Shown: positions 24,392-36,315, counted from the stretch's first letter. The stretch: 64,000 nucleotides of DNA from Roseibium aquae (GCF_008711285.1 NZ_VXDC01000005.1:248001-312000); one strand, 5' to 3'. The notes: generated from the sequence alone by a model not told the origin. Made by a program: numbers and translations.

Positions 24392-25834
24392 TCAGAGCCG
24401 GTAGGCTTGCTTGGCAAGCCTGTAAGCAAGGTCGTGAGCGACCTCGAATGCCTCGCCCTCGTCTAGTCTTCCGGACGTTACGAGAGTGGCGAGGTAAGAA
24501 CAGTCGATACGGCGGGCCACGTCATGGCGGGCCGGGATCGAGCAAAAGGCGCGAGTGTCATCGTTGAAGCCGACCGTGTTGTAGAAGCCGGCGGTTTCCG
24601 TGGTCATTTCCCGGAAGCGGCGCATGCCTTCGGGGCTGTCATGGAACCACCAGGCGGGTCCCAGTTTCAGGCTCGGGTAAACGCCGGCGAGGGGCGCCAG
24701 TTCGCGCGCATAGGCGGTTTCGTCGAGCGTGAACAGGATGATGCTGAGGTCTTTCTCGAGCCCGACCGCGTCCAGCAGGGGCTTCAACGCGCTGACATAG
24801 TCGGTCCGGGTCGGGATGTCGAAACCCTTGTCGCGGCCAAAGGCTGTCAGGATTCTGTCCGAGTGATTGCGGAAGCTGCCGGGGTGGATCTGCAGGACCA
24901 GTCCGTCTTCCAGACTCATGCGCGCCATTTCGGTCAGCATGTGTCCGCGGAAGGTTTCCGCTTCCGCGGCGCTGCAAGAGCCCTGGAGGGCTTTTTCGAA
25001 CAGTTGTTGCGCCGCCGCATCCGAGAGGTTTTCGGTTCGTGCCGTCGGATGGCCGTGATCCGAGGACGTGGCGCCGAAGGATTTGAAATACTCCCTTCGG
25101 ATCCGGTGGGCCGCAAGATATCCCCGCCAGGTGGCCGCGTCCTCGCCGGCCAGCTCGCCGAAGCGCTCGACGTTCTCGGCGAACCCTTCGAACTCTGGAT
25201 CGACCACGGCGTCTGGGCGGTAGGCTGTCACCACACGGCCGGTCCAGCCGCTGTCACCGATCATGCGATGCCATTTCAGGTCGTCCAGGGGTGATTCGGT
25301 TGTGGCGATCACCTCAATGTTGAACCGCTCGAAAAGAGCCCGCGGACGGAAATGAGGCTGAGCCAGGCAGGCCGCGATATGGTCGTAGGACGAATCGGCG
25401 GTCTCGGCCGATAGACGCCCTGTCCAGCCGAAAACCTCCTGGAACGAATGCTCAAGCCACATCCGGGAGGGCGTCGCGCGGAACAGATGAAAATTTTCGG
25501 CGAAGACGCGCCAGATCTTCCGGCTGTCCGCCTCGGACCAGCCGCCATCCTGCCGCGGCACGCCAAGATCCTCCAGCCGGATGCCCTGGGAATGCAGCAT
25601 GCGGAACACGTAGTGATCCGGGACGATGAACAGCCTCGAGGGATCGGGAAACGGTGCGTTCTCCGCGAACCAGCGAGGGTCGGTATGGCCGTGTGGGCTG
25701 ATGATCGGAAGCTGCGCCACGGACTCGTAGAGCTGCCGCGCGACGGCGAAGGATCGAGGGTCCGTGGGCAGCAAACGGTCGGGGGAAAGCCGGTACTCCG
25801 CACGTGCCGCCTCTTTTGTTGTGCCCGCAGCCAC
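24392..25834 (-). CDS. uxaC: Glucuronate/galacturonate isomerase UxaC
   Basis: 480 residues from GTG 25834 with AGGGAGGCTAGG before it. UxaC motifs: [17 protein letters not shown] (metal His pair), [40 protein letters not shown] and [16 protein letters not shown]. It isomerises galacturonate to tagaturonate and glucuronate to fructuronate, the entry step of the Ashwell pathway. First gene of the long minus-strand operon uxaC-TRAP-kdgF-kduI-kduD-uxuB-uxuA-uxaA; its promoter region contains the operator-like repeat for the divergent GntR gene. Confidence 0.95.
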   Translation of the reverse strand: MAAGTTKEAARAEYRLSPDRLLPTDPRSFAVARQLYESVAQLPIISPHGHTDPRWFAENAPFPDPSRLFIVPDHYVFRMLHSQGIRLEDLGVPRQDGGWSEADSRKIWRVFAENFHLFRATPSRMWLEHSFQEVFGWTGRLSAETADSSYDHIAACLAQPHFRPRALFERFNIEVIATTESPLDDLKWHRMIGDSGWTGRVVTAYRPDAVVDPEFEGFAENVERFGELAGEDAATWRGYLAAHRIRREYFKSFGATSSDHGHPTARTENLSDAAAQQLFEKALQGSCSAAEAETFRGHMLTEMARMSLEDGLVLQIHPGSFRNHSDRILTAFGRDKGFDIPTRTDYVSALKPLLDAVGLEKDLSIILFTLDETAYARELAPLAGVYPSLKLGPAWWFHDSPEGMRRFREMTTETAGFYNTVGFNDDTRAFCSIPARHDVARRIDCSYLATLVTSGRLDEGEAFEVAHDLAYRLAKQAYRL

Positions 25835-25877
25835 CCTAGCCTCCCTGAATGCATGTCTTGTCTTTGTTGATGCAAGT

Positions 25878-25895
25878 CAACTGATATGCTAGTTG
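25878..25895. promoter_or_regulatory. Putative GntR operator (inverted repeat) in the uxaC/gntR gap
   Basis: CAACT at 25878-25882 and AGTTG at 25891-25895 form an inverted repeat with an 8-base A/T-rich centre. It lies between the divergent genes and covers the predicted -10 of the uxaC promoter, the expected place for a repressor site of the FCD-type GntR protein encoded next to it. Confidence 0.45.
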
Positions 25896-25909
25896 GTTAG
25901 CTTAGTCAA
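25881..25909 (-). promoter_or_regulatory. Predicted promoter of the uxaC operon
   Basis: On the minus strand TTGACT (25909-25904), a 17-base spacer and TATCAG (25886-25881). This is close to the sigma-70 consensus with ideal spacing and points to uxaC, giving a leader of roughly 40 bases. The inverted repeat at 25878-25895 overlaps the -10. Confidence 0.5.
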
Positions 25910-25921
25910 TGGAGGGGGCGG

Positions 25922-26626
25922 ATGTCAGCACACAGCGCTTTGAAGGCGCTTGGTCCGATCAAGATCAAAACCATCGCGGATACAGTCTTCGAGGAATTGC
26001 ATCAGCAGATCCTGTCCCTAGAACTGCCTCCGGGGACCAAGGTTTCGGAAATCGAGGTCGCGAAAGCGTTGGGCGTGTCGCGGCAGCCTGTCCGCGATGC
26101 CTTCTTCCGGCTGTCCCAGCTCGGCTTTTTGCTGATCCGTCCGCAGCGGGCCACTGTGATCACGAAGATCTCCGAAAAGGCGGTCCTGCAGGCGAAGTTT
26201 GTTCGCATCGCGTTGGAGACCGCGTGCTGGTCGGCGGCCATGGAGGTCATCACTGGCTCCCAGCTTGAAGAATTGGAGGCCCTTCTGGACGAACAGAAGG
26301 CGGCGGCACTGGCCAGCGATCAAAAGCTGTTTCATGCCCTGGACGACGATCTGCACCGGCAGATCTGCTGCATTGCGGGCCATGAATATGTTTGGAACCT
26401 GATCCGTGAACAAAAATCACACATGGATCGGGTCCGGTTCATCTCTTTGACCACTGGCGCGGCCGAACGAGCCTATAACGAACATGTTGTGCTGATCGAT
26501 GCCCTGCGCGAGCGGGACAAGGTGCAGCTCGAAGCCGGCTTGAGTGGGCACCTGGGACGGATTGGGCAGGTTCTGGCTCAGATACGGGCCGAAAAGCCCC
26601 AGTATTTTCAGGAGAAGTCAGCGTGA
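25922..26626 (+). CDS. GntR family regulator with FCD ligand domain
   Basis: 234 residues; ATG 25922 follows GGAGGGGGCGG. N-terminal winged helix: QQILSLELPPGTKVSEIEVA and ALGVSRQPVRDAFFRLSQLG, then an FCD helical domain (about residues 90-225) with metal/ligand residues in DDDLHRQICCIAGHEYVW and YNEHVVLIDAL. Family members repress uronate genes and are released by a pathway intermediate. It is divergent from uxaC and its stop overlaps kdgK by 4 bases, so it regulates and is co-transcribed with the same pathway. Confidence 0.9.
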   Translation: MSAHSALKALGPIKIKTIADTVFEELHQQILSLELPPGTKVSEIEVAKALGVSRQPVRDAFFRLSQLGFLLIRPQRATVITKISEKAVLQAKFVRIALETACWSAAMEVITGSQLEELEALLDEQKAAALASDQKLFHALDDDLHRQICCIAGHEYVWNLIREQKSHMDRVRFISLTTGAAERAYNEHVVLIDALRERDKVQLEAGLSGHLGRIGQVLAQIRAEKPQYFQEKSA

Positions 26627-27558
26627 AACGTTTTGTCGCCCTCGGCGAATGCATGGTGGAACTGTCTCCGGCATCGGTAAATGAATATGCGCTCGGTTTC
26701 GCCGGCGACACCTTCAACACAGCCTGGTATGCGCGGCAACTTGCGTCCCCGGACAAGCTTTCGGTGGCCTATTTCAGTGCCGTGGGTGACGACGACATTT
26801 CCCGGCGCATGACGGATTTCATGAGGGAAGCTGGCATCGAACCGATGGTCGAACGGGTCCCCAGGACCAGTGTCGGCTTGTATCTCATCTCCTTGACGGA
26901 CGGTGAGCGCAGTTTCCAATACTGGCGCGACACCTCGGCGGCCCGGCGTCTCCACCTTTATCTCGACCGGTTTCCTCATCTGGGTTCCGGGGACGTTGCC
27001 TATTTTTCCGGCATCACCATGGCGATCCTGCCGGACGAGGGGCGCGCGCGCGTGCTCGATACATTGCGGTCGTGTGCCGGGCACGGCGCGTTGGTGGTTT
27101 TCGACCCGAACCTGCGTCCGCGCTTGTGGTCCAGCGAGGCGGAGATGACGCGCTGGACCATGAAAGCCGCCGCCGAGGCCGATCTCGTGCTGCCGTCTTT
27201 CGCCGACGAGGCTCAGCATTTTCAGGACGTGGATCCGGCAGCCACGGCATGCCGTTACCTCGATAACGGAGCCGGCATTGTCGTTGTCAAGAACGGCGAT
27301 GAGCCGGTTCTTGTTGAAACCCGTGACGGGGAACACGTCGAAGTGCAGCCGGCGCCGGCCGGCGTCGTGGTCGACACGACAGCCGCTGGAGATTCATTCA
27401 ACGCGGCTTTCATCGTGGAATTTGGCCAAGGCAAAGGATTGGCGGCCGCAGCCCGCGCCGGGTGCGAACTCGCCCGTCATGTGATTGGCCGCAAAGGGGC
27501 CCTGATTCCAACCGGTCAACGGGACCCAGACGGTGCAAAAGTACTCATCGAGGGGTGA
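26623..27558 (+). CDS. kdgK: 2-keto-3-deoxygluconate kinase KdgK (PfkB family)
   Basis: 311 residues starting with GTG 26623, coupled to the GntR stop. PfkB features: N-terminal FVALGECMVELSP, FAGDTFNTAWYARQL, YFSAVGDDDISRRM, SFQYWRDTSAAR and the C-terminal catalytic motif VVVDTTAAGDSFNAAFI with the base Asp. It phosphorylates KDG to KDPG, the point where both uronate branches meet. KDPG aldolase, needed for the last step, is not in this window. Confidence 0.95.
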   Translation: MKRFVALGECMVELSPASVNEYALGFAGDTFNTAWYARQLASPDKLSVAYFSAVGDDDISRRMTDFMREAGIEPMVERVPRTSVGLYLISLTDGERSFQYWRDTSAARRLHLYLDRFPHLGSGDVAYFSGITMAILPDEGRARVLDTLRSCAGHGALVVFDPNLRPRLWSSEAEMTRWTMKAAAEADLVLPSFADEAQHFQDVDPAATACRYLDNGAGIVVVKNGDEPVLVETRDGEHVEVQPAPAGVVVDTTAAGDSFNAAFIVEFGQGKGLAAAARAGCELARHVIGRKGALIPTGQRDPDGAKVLIEG

Positions 27559-27587
27559 GACGTTCTTCGGATCGGACAGAAAATGAA

Positions 27588-27677
27588 TGGCGGAGAGAGA
27601 GGGATTCGAACCCTCGGAACGCTTGCGCGCTCAACGGTTTTCGAGACCGCCCCGTTCGACCACTCCGGCACCTCTCC
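27588..27677 (-). tRNA. tRNA-Ser (anticodon CGA)
   Basis: Read on the minus strand: acceptor GGAGAGG, D arm, anticodon stem-loop with loop CTCGAAA (anticodon CGA), a long class II variable arm, T arm GAGGG-TTCGAAT-CCCTC, acceptor TCTCTCC, discriminator G and encoded CCA (27588-27590). All stems pair. Its 3' end faces the pectin locus, and it lies upstream of rplU as in many related genomes. Confidence 0.95.
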
Positions 27678-28094
27678 GCGGGACTTGAACAGTTGTCGGG
27701 GCTCAAGTGGCGCGGAACATAGACAAGCCGCCCTGGCGGCGCAAGGGTGTTTGACGCGGTCGGGCAGAACTTTTTTCTCCGCTGTCACACTGTTCTGCCC
27801 GCTCGGTTCCAGGGCCCGCGGGCCAGAAAAAGACGGGCCGGATCGCCGGAGACATTGACAAGCTGGCCCGAAATCAAGTATGGCGCTGTGGTAATCCGCT
27901 CGGCTCTCCGGGGCTCGGGGGATTGCCGCTGGGCAAAGCCTGCAGGCTGGGTTTCGTATTATCCGGACAACCTGCTCTTCAATTACAGACATCGAAACCG
28001 GGTTTCGATGTGGCGCGCCCGGTTTCGCGCGCATTTCTTCCGGCCGTTGGCCGGCGGGATGCGAACCAAGAACGAAAAGAAGGACGTGCAAGAC
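27678..28094 (+). promoter_or_regulatory. 417-base rplU leader region with three stem-loops
   Basis: No gene is supported here. The last 110 bases before rplU hold three hairpins: ACATCGAAACC/GGTTTCGATGT (27989-28011, perfect 11-bp arms around one base), GCGCG/CGCGC (28014-28030) and CGGCC-GTT-GGCCG within 28040-28054. The first two share a GGTTTCG core. This could be an autoregulatory ribosomal protein leader or a terminator/antiterminator; the upstream part should hold the rplU promoter. Confidence 0.45.
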
Positions 28095-28715
28095 ATGTTC
28101 GCAGTGATCAAAACCGGTGGCAAGCAGTACAAAGTCGCCGAAAACGATATTCTGAAGGTCGAGAAACTGGACGCCGAAGCGGGCAGCACCGTGACTTTCG
28201 ACGAGGTTCTGATGGTCGGAACCGGTGCCGACACGGCGATTGGCGCGCCGACCGTCGAGGGCGCAAGCGTTGTCGCCGAGGTGGTCGATCAGGGCCGAAA
28301 CCGCAAGATCATCGTCTTCAAGAAGCGCCGGCGTCAGAATTCCCGCCGCCGCAACGGACACCGCCAAGCCTACACCATGGTCAAGGTCACCGACATTTTG
28401 ACCGGCGGGGCCAAGCCGGCCAAGAAGGCAGCGCCAAAGACGGCTGCGCCGGAAGCCGAGCAGGTGGACGATGCAGCGGCCGCAGACATCGAGCCGTTGT
28501 TCACGGCGCCGGAAGGCAAGGATGATCTGAAAAAGATCTCCGGTGTCGGACCCGTGCTCGAGAAGAAGTTGAATGCTTTGGGCATCACGACCTATGAGCA
28601 AATCGTCAACTTCACCGCGGACGATATCGCCCGTGTCGATGAGGTTTTGAACTTCAAAGGCCGGATCGAGCGCGACAATTGGGTTGATCAGGCCAAGGAA
28701 CTGGCTGGCAATTAA
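28095..28715 (+). CDS. rplU: 50S ribosomal protein L21 with C-terminal helix-hairpin-helix extension
   Basis: 206 residues from ATG 28095 (AAGAAGGACG upstream). Residues 1-103 are a standard L21 ([20 protein letters not shown] ... [19 protein letters not shown]). An Ala/Lys/Pro-rich linker follows, then about 60 residues with [20 protein letters not shown] and [20 protein letters not shown], a helix-hairpin-helix-like domain known from the ends of L21 and NuoE in related alphaproteobacteria. L21 binds 23S rRNA; the extension role is unknown. It is followed by rpmA. Confidence 0.95.
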   Translation: MFAVIKTGGKQYKVAENDILKVEKLDAEAGSTVTFDEVLMVGTGADTAIGAPTVEGASVVAEVVDQGRNRKIIVFKKRRRQNSRRRNGHRQAYTMVKVTDILTGGAKPAKKAAPKTAAPEAEQVDDAAAADIEPLFTAPEGKDDLKKISGVGPVLEKKLNALGITTYEQIVNFTADDIARVDEVLNFKGRIERDNWVDQAKELAGN

Positions 28716-28771
28716 GCCGCCGTCCTGTAGATCTGAATTCTTGAGATTTCGAAGAACGAGGAGTTCTTAAA

Positions 28772-29041
28772 ATGGCACATAAAAAGGCAGGCGGTTCATC
28801 CCGTAACGGCCGCGATTCCGCAGGCCGCCGTCTCGGCATCAAGAAGTATGGCGGCGAAGCCGTGGTCCCTGGCAACATCATCGCGCGTCAGCGCGGCACG
28901 AAGTGGCATCCGGGCACCGGCGTTGGCATGGGCAAGGACCACACCATCTTCGCAACCGTCGAAGGCAAGGTCGAATTCCAGCCGAAAACCGGCGGCCGAA
29001 CCTACATTAACGTAGCACCGGTAGCGGAAGCTGCGGAGTAA
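28772..29041 (+). CDS. rpmA: 50S ribosomal protein L27
   Basis: 89 residues. Starts [20 protein letters not shown], the universally conserved L27 N terminus that reaches toward the peptidyl-transferase centre, followed by [20 protein letters not shown] and [16 protein letters not shown]. No N-terminal processing extension is present. It is co-transcribed with rplU and followed by a terminator at 29115-29150. Confidence 0.98.
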   Translation: MAHKKAGGSSRNGRDSAGRRLGIKKYGGEAVVPGNIIARQRGTKWHPGTGVGMGKDHTIFATVEGKVEFQPKTGGRTYINVAPVAEAAE

Positions 29042-29114
29042 CGCCGACGTGTCACGAACAAGCGCCGGCGTCCCATAAGGACCCCGGCGAACCAGGCACC
29101 ACCAGTCGCAGTTC

Positions 29115-29150
29115 AAAGGGGAGATGGGGCGTCATCTTCCCTTTTTCTTT
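29115..29150 (+). terminator. Rho-independent terminator after rpmA
   Basis: AAGGGGAGATG (29116-29126) pairs with CATCTTCCCTT (29133-29143) with one G-T pair and a 6-base loop, followed by TTTCTTT. It ends the rplU-rpmA transcript before the GNAT-obgE genes. Confidence 0.7.
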
Positions 29151-29172
29151 GGAACGTTGACTGGAGGAGACC

Positions 29173-29778
29173 ATGGTCGTTGAAAAGGATGAACTGTTAG
29201 ACGCAAGCTGTCTGGGGACAGCGCCCCTGCCGCAGGATGCACCGCGTGTCCGGCTCGATCTGCCGCGCATGGACGATGTCGCCGACCTGGTGTTTCTCGC
29301 CAATCGCAAGTCCGTTGCGGAGCACCTGACCCGGCTACCCCATCCCTTCACGCTCGACAATGCCAGGGCGGTTGTCGCCGGTGCGGAAAATCCGGCCAGG
29401 AATGCGGCCACTTTCGCGATCCGGCTGAAAGCGACCGGACGGCTGATTGGCATGGCAAGGCATGCCAGCCTTGAAGCAGGCGGAGCGGTTCATGTCGGGT
29501 ATTGGGTCGGTGAGCCGTTTTGGGGCAATGGCTATGCCACCGAAGCGCTCCACGCGCTGGTTGATCATGCATTCAACTACACCAATGTTGACGAGTTGAC
29601 CGGCGCCTGCCGGGTCACCAACCCCGCCTCGCGCCGCGTTTTGGTCAAGTCAGGGTTCCAGTATCGCGACCAGAGCATGATGCGCTCCGTGGGCGCGGGT
29701 GGCAGCGTCCCGATCGAACGCTACGCTTTGGACCGGACGGTATGGGCCTCGTTGAAGGCCTGGGGGAAATCGGCATGA
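29173..29778 (+). CDS. GNAT family N-acetyltransferase (RimJ/RimL type) 1
   Basis: 201 residues. Typical GNAT text: RVRLDLPRMDDVADLVFLAN at the start, GYWVGEPFWGNGYATEALHAL (acetyl-CoA loop) and NPASRRVLVKSGFQYRDQSM. First of three tandem GNAT genes between rpmA and obgE, an arrangement seen in many Hyphomicrobiales. RimJ-type enzymes acetylate ribosomal protein N termini; the location beside ribosomal genes fits this, but substrates are unproven. Confidence 0.85.
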   Translation: MVVEKDELLDASCLGTAPLPQDAPRVRLDLPRMDDVADLVFLANRKSVAEHLTRLPHPFTLDNARAVVAGAENPARNAATFAIRLKATGRLIGMARHASLEAGGAVHVGYWVGEPFWGNGYATEALHALVDHAFNYTNVDELTGACRVTNPASRRVLVKSGFQYRDQSMMRSVGAGGSVPIERYALDRTVWASLKAWGKSA

Positions 29779-30346
29779 GCGCGCGTCTTCCCACCTTGAC
29801 GACCCGGCGTCTGGTCCTGCGTTCGCTCGAGTTGGGCGACGCCGCGGCCGTGGAAAATCTGGCGGGCCGGGATTTTGAAATCGCCCGGTGGATGACGTCT
29901 TTTTCCTGGCCCTACCAAGCCGGCGCCGCGGAGGCGTTTCTTGAGGCCAATGCGGCGGCCGATCCGGTCGCCGATGAGGCGGCGTTCGGGGTCACCCTTG
30001 GCGGAGTTCTGATCGGGGTTGTGGCGATCGAAGCCCCGGGCGACCTGGAAGAGCAGCCGGATTGCCCGACGCTGGGGTATTGGTTCGGCCGGCCCTTCCA
30101 TGGGTTCGGCTATGCGCGCGAGGCGGCCATGGCTGCGCTCGAGTGGGGGTTTGAGGCGCACGGCGGATGCCCGGCAATCGCGGCCCGGGTTTTCGAGGAA
30201 AACAAACGCTCACGCGCGGTTCTGCGAAAGCTGGGATTCCGAGCCGTTGGCAAGACGGTCCGGTACGCAAAGCCGCTGGATCGTAAAATTGACAATATCG
30301 TCATGCGATTGGAGCGCGGTGATTTCGAGACGGGGAGAAAAGCGGC

Positions 30347-30350
<4 letters not shown>
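29775..30350 (+). CDS. GNAT family N-acetyltransferase (RimJ/RimL type) 2
   Basis: 191 residues from ATG 29775, overlapping the previous stop by 4 bases. Starts MSARLPTLTTRRLVLRSLEL; acetyl-CoA loop GYWFGRPFHGFGYAREAAMA; then VFEENKRSRAVLRKLGFRAV. Second of three tandem paralogs; sequence differs enough that the copies are old. Substrate unknown. Confidence 0.85.
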
Positions 30351-33106
<2,756 letters not shown>

Positions 33107-33154
33107 ATACGAACCTGCCAAGCGGGTTGGCCTGTGCAAAGAAGGGGCGGGGAG

Positions 33155-34435
33155 ATGCTGGACAAGGTTGAGACCACGGATGTTGCGGCGCTGATGGCGG
33201 ACATGGGCGCGCGCGCGCGCAAGGCCGCGCGGGAACTGTCCATTGCCCCAACCTCAATCAAGGATCTTGCGCTTCGGGAAATGGCCACGGCGATGCGTGC
33301 TGCCACCCAAGACATTCTTGCGGCCAATGCCATGGACGTTCAGGCCATGAAAGCGGGCGGCCAGTCGAGCGCTTTTCTCGATCGAGGGACGCTGACCGAA
33401 GATCGGATCGAGGCGATTGCCAAGGCGCTGGAAGAGATCGCGCAGCTCGCCGATCCGGTTGGTACTGTGATCGCGGCCTGGGAACGGCCGAACGGCCTGA
33501 AGATCGAGCGGGTTCGCACGCCCCTCGGAGTGATCGGCGTCATCTACGAAAGCCGTCCCAATGTGACGGCGGATGCCGGGGCCTTGTGCCTGAAAGCGGG
33601 AAACGCCGTGATCCTGCGCGGTGGTTCGGACACAATTCAATCCAACCGGGCAATTCACGCGGCCTTGCAGAAAGGCTTGATCGCAGCCGGATTGCCAGCT
33701 GATTCCATTCAAGTCGTGCCGGTTGCCGATCGGGCTGCCGTTGGCGAAATGCTGGCCGGGCTCGGCGGCAATCTGGATGTCATCGTGCCCAGGGGTGGCA
33801 AAAGCCTTGTCGCTCGTGTCCAGGCGGATGCGCGCGTTCCCGTCTTTGCGCATCTGGAGGGGCTCGTGCATATTTTTGTCGACAGGGCGGCCGATCTTGA
33901 GATGGCGCGCCAGGTTGTGCTCAACTCGAAGATGCGCCGAACTGGCATTTGCGGCGCCCTGGAAACGCTGTTGATCGATGAAGGGGTTCTGGAAAGCCAT
34001 CTGCCCTTGATCCTGCAGGATCTCCAGAATGCCGGCTGCGAAATCCATGGCGACAGTCGTGTTGAGCAGGTCGCCGCCGGTGTCGTTCCGGCAACCGAAG
34101 CGGATTGGACAACCGAATACCTGGACAAGGTGCTCGCGGTCCGCGTCGTGTCCGGCCTCCAACAGGCCATCGACCATATTGCCCAATATGGGTCAAACCA
34201 CACCGATTGCATTGTCACCGAGGACGAGGCGGCAGCCGAGGCGTTTTTTCAGAAGGTCGATTCCGCCATTGTGCTTCACAACGCCTCCACCCAATTCGCA
34301 GACGGCGGTGAATTCGGAATGGGGGCGGAAATCGGCATAGCCACTGGCCGAATGCATGCCCGTGGTCCCGTCGGCGTGGAGCAACTGACGAGTTTCAAAT
34401 ATCGGGTGTACGGCAGGGGACAGACCCGTCCATGA
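33155..34435 (+). CDS. proA: Gamma-glutamyl phosphate reductase ProA
   Basis: 426 residues from ATG 33155 (GGGGCGGGGAG upstream). Aldehyde-dehydrogenase fold: [20 protein letters not shown], catalytic Cys in [13 protein letters not shown], and the end [19 protein letters not shown] plus [20 protein letters not shown]. It reduces gamma-glutamyl phosphate with NADPH to glutamate semialdehyde. Its stop overlaps the nadD start by 4 bases. Confidence 0.97.
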   Translation: MLDKVETTDVAALMADMGARARKAARELSIAPTSIKDLALREMATAMRAATQDILAANAMDVQAMKAGGQSSAFLDRGTLTEDRIEAIAKALEEIAQLADPVGTVIAAWERPNGLKIERVRTPLGVIGVIYESRPNVTADAGALCLKAGNAVILRGGSDTIQSNRAIHAALQKGLIAAGLPADSIQVVPVADRAAVGEMLAGLGGNLDVIVPRGGKSLVARVQADARVPVFAHLEGLVHIFVDRAADLEMARQVVLNSKMRRTGICGALETLLIDEGVLESHLPLILQDLQNAGCEIHGDSRVEQVAAGVVPATEADWTTEYLDKVLAVRVVSGLQQAIDHIAQYGSNHTDCIVTEDEAAAEAFFQKVDSAIVLHNASTQFADGGEFGMGAEIGIATGRMHARGPVGVEQLTSFKYRVYGRGQTRP

Positions 34436-35091
34436 CACCGGCATTCATCGGCGGTGACCTTTCCGGCGACTGGTTGAAGTTGCCGCATGCGGAGCCGGGA
34501 AACCGGATCGGGATCTTCGGCGGGTCTTTCAATCCGCCGCATTCCGGGCATCGTCTGGTCGCGGAGACTGTGTTGAAACGACTTCGCCTCGATCAGATTT
34601 GGTGGCTGGTGACGCCCGGCAACCCGCTCAAGACCCATACGGATCTCGCGCCCTTGGAAATGCGCCTGCATCGGACAAGTGCGTTGGCCGATCACCCCCG
34701 GATGAAGGTCACGGCCTATGAAAGCGTGCTTGGGTCACCCTACACGGCCAAAACGGTTCAGATGCTCCGGCGTCTGCGGCCCGGTCTGCGATTCGTTTGG
34801 GTGATGGGCGCAGACAACCTTGCAGGTTTTCACCATTGGCAGAATTGGCGCGCAATCCTTCGAAGTGTGCCTGTCGCTGTCGTCGACCGTCCGGGTGCGT
34901 CACTGTCCGCCTTGTCGGCCCCGATGGCGAAAGCCTTTGAAAAGCATCGCCTTCCCGAGGAGTATGCCGCGCAGCTTCCCGACATGATGCCGCCGGTCTG
35001 GACGTTTTTGCATGCCCCTCTGGATCCGACATCCTCGACGGAATTGCGGTCGGGCGGGCATTCGCCCAGGTCGAGCGGGTGCTTGTCTTGA
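34432..35091 (+). CDS. nadD: Nicotinate-nucleotide adenylyltransferase NadD
   Basis: 219 residues. It carries the nucleotidyltransferase motif [25 protein letters not shown], and near the C terminus [12 protein letters not shown] (the S-S-T-x-L-R motif). It makes nicotinate adenine dinucleotide for NAD synthesis. The C-terminal tail after the motif is short and Ser-rich. Upstream and downstream order (proA, rsfS) is the normal alphaproteobacterial arrangement. Confidence 0.95.
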   Translation: MTPAFIGGDLSGDWLKLPHAEPGNRIGIFGGSFNPPHSGHRLVAETVLKRLRLDQIWWLVTPGNPLKTHTDLAPLEMRLHRTSALADHPRMKVTAYESVLGSPYTAKTVQMLRRLRPGLRFVWVMGADNLAGFHHWQNWRAILRSVPVAVVDRPGASLSALSAPMAKAFEKHRLPEEYAAQLPDMMPPVWTFLHAPLDPTSSTELRSGGHSPRSSGCLS

Positions 35092-35254
35092 AAACGCCAA
35101 GGGAAAAGCGGTATTATGATCAGGTCGGATTTCTTGTCCGGCGTTGTACGGTCAACCGGTTCCGCGGCCACTCACTCGGTGACCTACGATAGGTTCGTTC
35201 GGTAGCGGGCGAGCGGCGGGACGGCAGATAGAGCGAAAGGCAATACACCTGAGC

Positions 35255-35665
35255 ATGACCTTAGAAAGTGGGAAGACGCCGATGTCTTCTCCCATCCAGG
35301 CGCCCGTAAGTGCGGATCTTGCGGCTGACCTGCTCGATACGGTCCTCACGAGTCTTGAAGACTCCAAAGCCGAGGACATTGTTACCTTGGACATCGCTGG
35401 GAAGAGTTCGCTGGCCGATCACATGGTGATCGTGTCCGGGCGCTCTCATCGCCATGTGGGTGCCATCGCGGATCACCTGTTGCGGGATATCAAGAAGACG
35501 GGCACAGGTGCGGCATCCGTGGAAGGGCAGTCGACTTGCGATTGGGTCCTCATCGATGCAGGCGACGTAATCGTGCACATCTTCAGGCCAGAAGTGCGCA
35601 GCTTCTACAATCTTGAAAAGATGTGGGCGCCGGAAGACGAGCAGGCTCCGCAGTATATCGGCTAG
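35255..35665 (+). CDS. rsfS: Ribosomal silencing factor RsfS
   Basis: 136 residues. DUF143/RsfS signature: AEDIVTLDIAGKSSLADHMV, SGRSHRHVGAIADHLL, CDWVLIDAGDVIVHIF and FYNLEKMW at the end. It binds L14 and blocks subunit joining in starvation. An ATG at 35282 with GGGAAG upstream is an equally good start and would remove 9 residues. The 163-base gap before it shows no gene. Confidence 0.92.
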   Translation: MTLESGKTPMSSPIQAPVSADLAADLLDTVLTSLEDSKAEDIVTLDIAGKSSLADHMVIVSGRSHRHVGAIADHLLRDIKKTGTGAASVEGQSTCDWVLIDAGDVIVHIFRPEVRSFYNLEKMWAPEDEQAPQYIG

Positions 35666-35832
35666 ATCAGAGGGCGAAACGTCTGAACCGGCTTTCGCCC
35701 CGAAAACGGATCGGCTCAATGGTGGTGGAGCACAGTCCGGGCGTGTCCTGAACGCCCAGTGGTCCTTACTGTGAATTCCCAAGTGAGAGCCAGACCTCCG
35801 GGAACCGGGTTGTTTGGGCCGGGTGAGAGGGT

Positions 35833-36315
35833 ATGCGGTTAAAAATCGGCTGCATCGGGCGGCTCAAGGCCGGGGCGGAGAAAGAACTCGTCGATCGCTA
35901 CGGCGACAGAATTCGCAAGACGGGCCGTTCGGCCGGAATTACGGATTTCGTGACCCGCGAACATCCCGAAAGCAGGGCGCAGACGGCGGTGGAACGGAAG
36001 CGGGAAGAAGCTACGCTTCTGCTTCAAAACATGGATCAAGGTGCTTATCTCGTGGTGCTGGACGAGCGTGGCAAAGCCCTTTCCAGTGAGAGCTTCGCCT
36101 CCCGTGTCTTCGAGGTGGTGGATCGGGGTGTTCCAGAGGTCTATTTCGCCATTGGCGGGGCGGACGGGCACGGAGACGATATCCTGGCGGGCGCGCATTT
36201 GAGGCTCGCACTGGGTGCCATGACCTGGCCCCACCAATTGGCCCGTGTCCTGCTTGCGGAACAGATCTATCGGGCCATCACCATCAGGACGGGGCATCCT
36301 TATCATCGGGTGTGA
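35833..36315 (+). CDS. rlmH: 23S rRNA pseudouridine-1915 N3-methyltransferase RlmH
   Basis: 160 residues, GAGAGGG before ATG 35833. SPOUT-knot features: YLVVLDERGKALSSESFASR, YFAIGGADGHGD (AdoMet loop) and the C-terminal RAITIRTGHPYHRV, invariant in RlmH. It methylates the pseudouridine at position 1915 of helix 69. The gap after rsfS holds an 8-bp inverted repeat GGGCGAAA/TTTCGCCC (35672-35700). Confidence 0.95.
   Translation: MRLKIGCIGRLKAGAEKELVDRYGDRIRKTGRSAGITDFVTREHPESRAQTAVERKREEATLLLQNMDQGAYLVVLDERGKALSSESFASRVFEVVDRGVPEVYFAIGGADGHGDDILAGAHLRLALGAMTWPHQLARVLLAEQIYRAITIRTGHPYHRV

Noticed and set aside
22335-24404. A 689-codon plus-strand open frame opposite the TRAP genes
   Set aside because: It is the GC-rich shadow of DctM, DctQ and DctP, all of which show clear family motifs on the minus strand.
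6090-27677. Direct attL/attR repeat between the tRNA remnant and tRNA-Ser(CGA)
   Set aside because: Side-by-side reading gives only about 21 matches in 29 bases, mostly universal tRNA positions, so they are not copies of one att site.
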